Below are positions 63,027 to 64,000 of a DNA stretch of 64,000 nt, one piece after another. Source of the DNA: Desulfobacteraceae bacterium Eth-SRB1 (GTDB lineage: Bacteria; Desulfobacterota; Desulfobacteria; Desulfobacterales; ETH-SRB1); the NCBI GenBank assembly GCA_004193555.1, contig RPGP01000001.1:1104790-1168789 (forward strand), written 5' to 3'. A program made the position numbers and the translations under genes. Within the stretch, counting starts at the first letter, position 1; each line of letters begins with the position of its first letter. The notes below the pieces were generated by a model. That model did no database searches and had not been told where the DNA came from. It saw only the letters and a program-made list of their open reading frames with translations.

Positions 63027-64000
63027 TTATCGATTTAAGAAACATTTGGATTTAACCCGCTCACGCCAGTAATTCAGAAGATCCTGCATGGTTTTCTCAA
63101 AAGGTATTTGCGGCTCCCAGCCGGTATGCTCCCTGAATTTAGTCGTATCAGGCACCTGAAGATCGGCATCCAGAGGCCGGAATCTATCTTCCTCTTGCTC
63201 AACACGTATATCCTTACGTGTGGAAATAGATAACAGATGGTTAAGCATTTCTCGCACTGTGCATGAAAATGTGCCTCCGATATTGTAATATTCTCCGGGA
63301 ACATGATTAACTGTAACAAGCATATAATATGCCCTGACCGAGTCTCTTACGTCAGACCATGTACGAAGGGAATCCAGATTGCCTGTTTTTACCACCGGCG
63401 GAATAAGGTCTTGCTCTATCATGGCAATCTGCTTGGCAAAGGTTGACTCCGCAAAAACATCACCTCGCCTTGGGCCGGTATGAGTAAACATACGTGTTGT
63501 CATTACTTTCTGGCCATAGGCCTCGGCATGAAACCTTCCAATCATATCGGTCCCAATCTTGGATATAGAGTATGGCGATGCGGGATGAAATGAGCATTCT
63601 TCATTGATGGGCAGCTTTTCTTTTGGAACCCGGCCGAATACTTCTGAAGAAGAACATACATGAATAACAGGGTCTATATCTTTGCACCGCCTGAGCGCTT
63701 CCAGCAGCCTTTCAGTGCCAAGAATATTCGTATCCAGCGTCTGGAGAGGCGAAGTGAAACTTGTGAGTGGATAGCTCTGGGCCGCAAGATGAAAAACATA
63801 ATCAGGCATGCTTTCCTCAACAGCGTTTTGCAACGAAATATAGTCATTGAGATCTCCACTAATAAAATACAGCTTATCTTTCCGGTTGGCTTGATCCAAC
63901 AGATGTTCAACATTATCTAACGGACTCCGCCAACGACACATACCGTAAATATCCCACTCGGTATTTCCCAGAAGGTAATCAGCCAGATGCGAGCCGACCA
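63027..64000 (-). CDS. GDP-mannose/GDP-heptose 4,6-dehydratase-like enzyme, 5' end off-window
   Basis: The open frame runs to base 64000 (VGSHLADYLLGNTEWDIYG, then MCRWRSPLDNVEHL), so the true start lies beyond the window; the ATG at 63941 is internal. Extended SDR fold of the GMD type: HLAAQSYPLTSFTSPLQT, SSSEVFGRVP, the catalytic YxxxK in SPYSISKIGTDMIGR, and TRTWSDVRDSV-like RTWSDVRDSVRAY. It converts a GDP-sugar to its 4-keto-6-deoxy form. With HddA and HddC present, GDP-manno-heptose (DmhA/WcbK-like) is the likely substrate. Confidence 0.82.
   Translation of the reverse strand, partial: VGSHLADYLLGNTEWDIYGMCRWRSPLDNVEHLLDQANRKDKLYFISGDLNDYISLQNAVEESMPDYVFHLAAQSYPLTSFTSPLQTLDTNILGTERLLEALRRCKDIDPVIHVCSSSEVFGRVPKEKLPINEECSFHPASPYSISKIGTDMIGRFHAEAYGQKVMTTRMFTHTGPRRGDVFAESTFAKQIAMIEQDLIPPVVKTGNLDSLRTWSDVRDSVRAYYMLVTVNHVPGEYYNIGGTFSCTVREMLNHLLSISTRKDIRVEQEEDRFRPLDADLQVPDTTKFREHTGWEPQIPFEKTMQDLLNYWRERVKSKCFLNR

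Overview
ORGANISM. The window looks like chromosomal DNA of a Desulfobacterota (former Deltaproteobacteria) member, most likely Desulfobacterales. I infer this from the protein style (CPA2 antiporter beside a CBS protein, NfeD/slipin pair, LL-diaminopimelate aminotransferase route to lysine, type-4 uracil-DNA glycosylase, PyrR, a C-terminally extended REP-associated transposase) and from AT-leaning intergenic DNA packed with short repeats. No rRNA or other phylogenetic marker is present, so this is a family-level guess.

LAYOUT. (1) 1-5.8 kb, minus strand: a branched-chain amino-acid operon ilvD-ilvB-ilvN-ilvC-cimA. It is preceded by a promoter, a 28-codon Ile/Val/Leu-rich leader peptide and a terminator hairpin, which together form a classical ribosome-mediated attenuator. 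(2) 5.9-19.5 kb: mixed housekeeping (CBS protein plus antiporter, GlcF-like Fe-S protein, a frameshifted KamA-type radical-SAM aminomutase, glnA, molybdenum cofactor genes mobA, moaE-like and mog/moaB, pyrR, a membrane J-protein). (3) 19.6-25.6 kb: argJ, murJ, an ftsB-like gene, a short TPR-like gene, a lipoprotein and coaBC. (4) 25.6-29.7 kb: an accessory island with a RAYT transposase bracketed by a perfect 21-bp inverted repeat, an unrecognised 379-aa protein, a damaged TumE-like toxin module, RAYT and RES-toxin remnants and MITE-like elements. (5) 29.8-37.4 kb: type-4 UDG, nfeD and slipin, a Rho_N-like small protein, a HAD hydrolase, xerC, hslV and hslU. (6) 37.5-49.8 kb: arginine genes argB, D, F, G, H followed by lysine genes lysA, dapF, dapL, then folK, a YHS/TRASH-like small protein, transaldolase and pgsA. 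(7) 50-57.4 kb: tRNA-Gly and tRNA-Cys, waaF and waaC heptosyltransferases, a frameshifted galE, higBA, and glycosyltransferase/methyltransferase genes. (8) 57.5-64 kb, minus strand, running off the end: a nucleotide-sugar operon.

MOST INTERESTING. The last operon joins a GMD-like sugar-nucleotide dehydratase, a two-subunit thiamine-diphosphate E1 enzyme with no E2/E3, an HddA-type heptose kinase, an HddC-type guanylyltransferase, and a DegT-fold enzyme whose PLP lysine is replaced by histidine and which carries a Cys-rich insert as in RfbH/E1 3-dehydrases. Together they predict a GDP-heptose that is 4,6-dehydrated, 3-deoxygenated and then given a two-carbon branch, by analogy with yersiniose and eurekanate chemistry. 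I know of no described pathway with this exact combination, but the assignment is inference from motifs and context.

A second theme is intergenic remodelling. At least seven elements are bounded by TTTAGGCAC/TTTAGCTCAC-type arrays, and further inverted-repeat families sit directly against gene ends, in places supplying stop codons. Several genes (kamA-like, galE, tumE-like, epimerase, SRAP, FkbM, RES, RAYT) are frameshifted, nonsense-mutated or truncated. Some single-base lesions could be sequencing errors.
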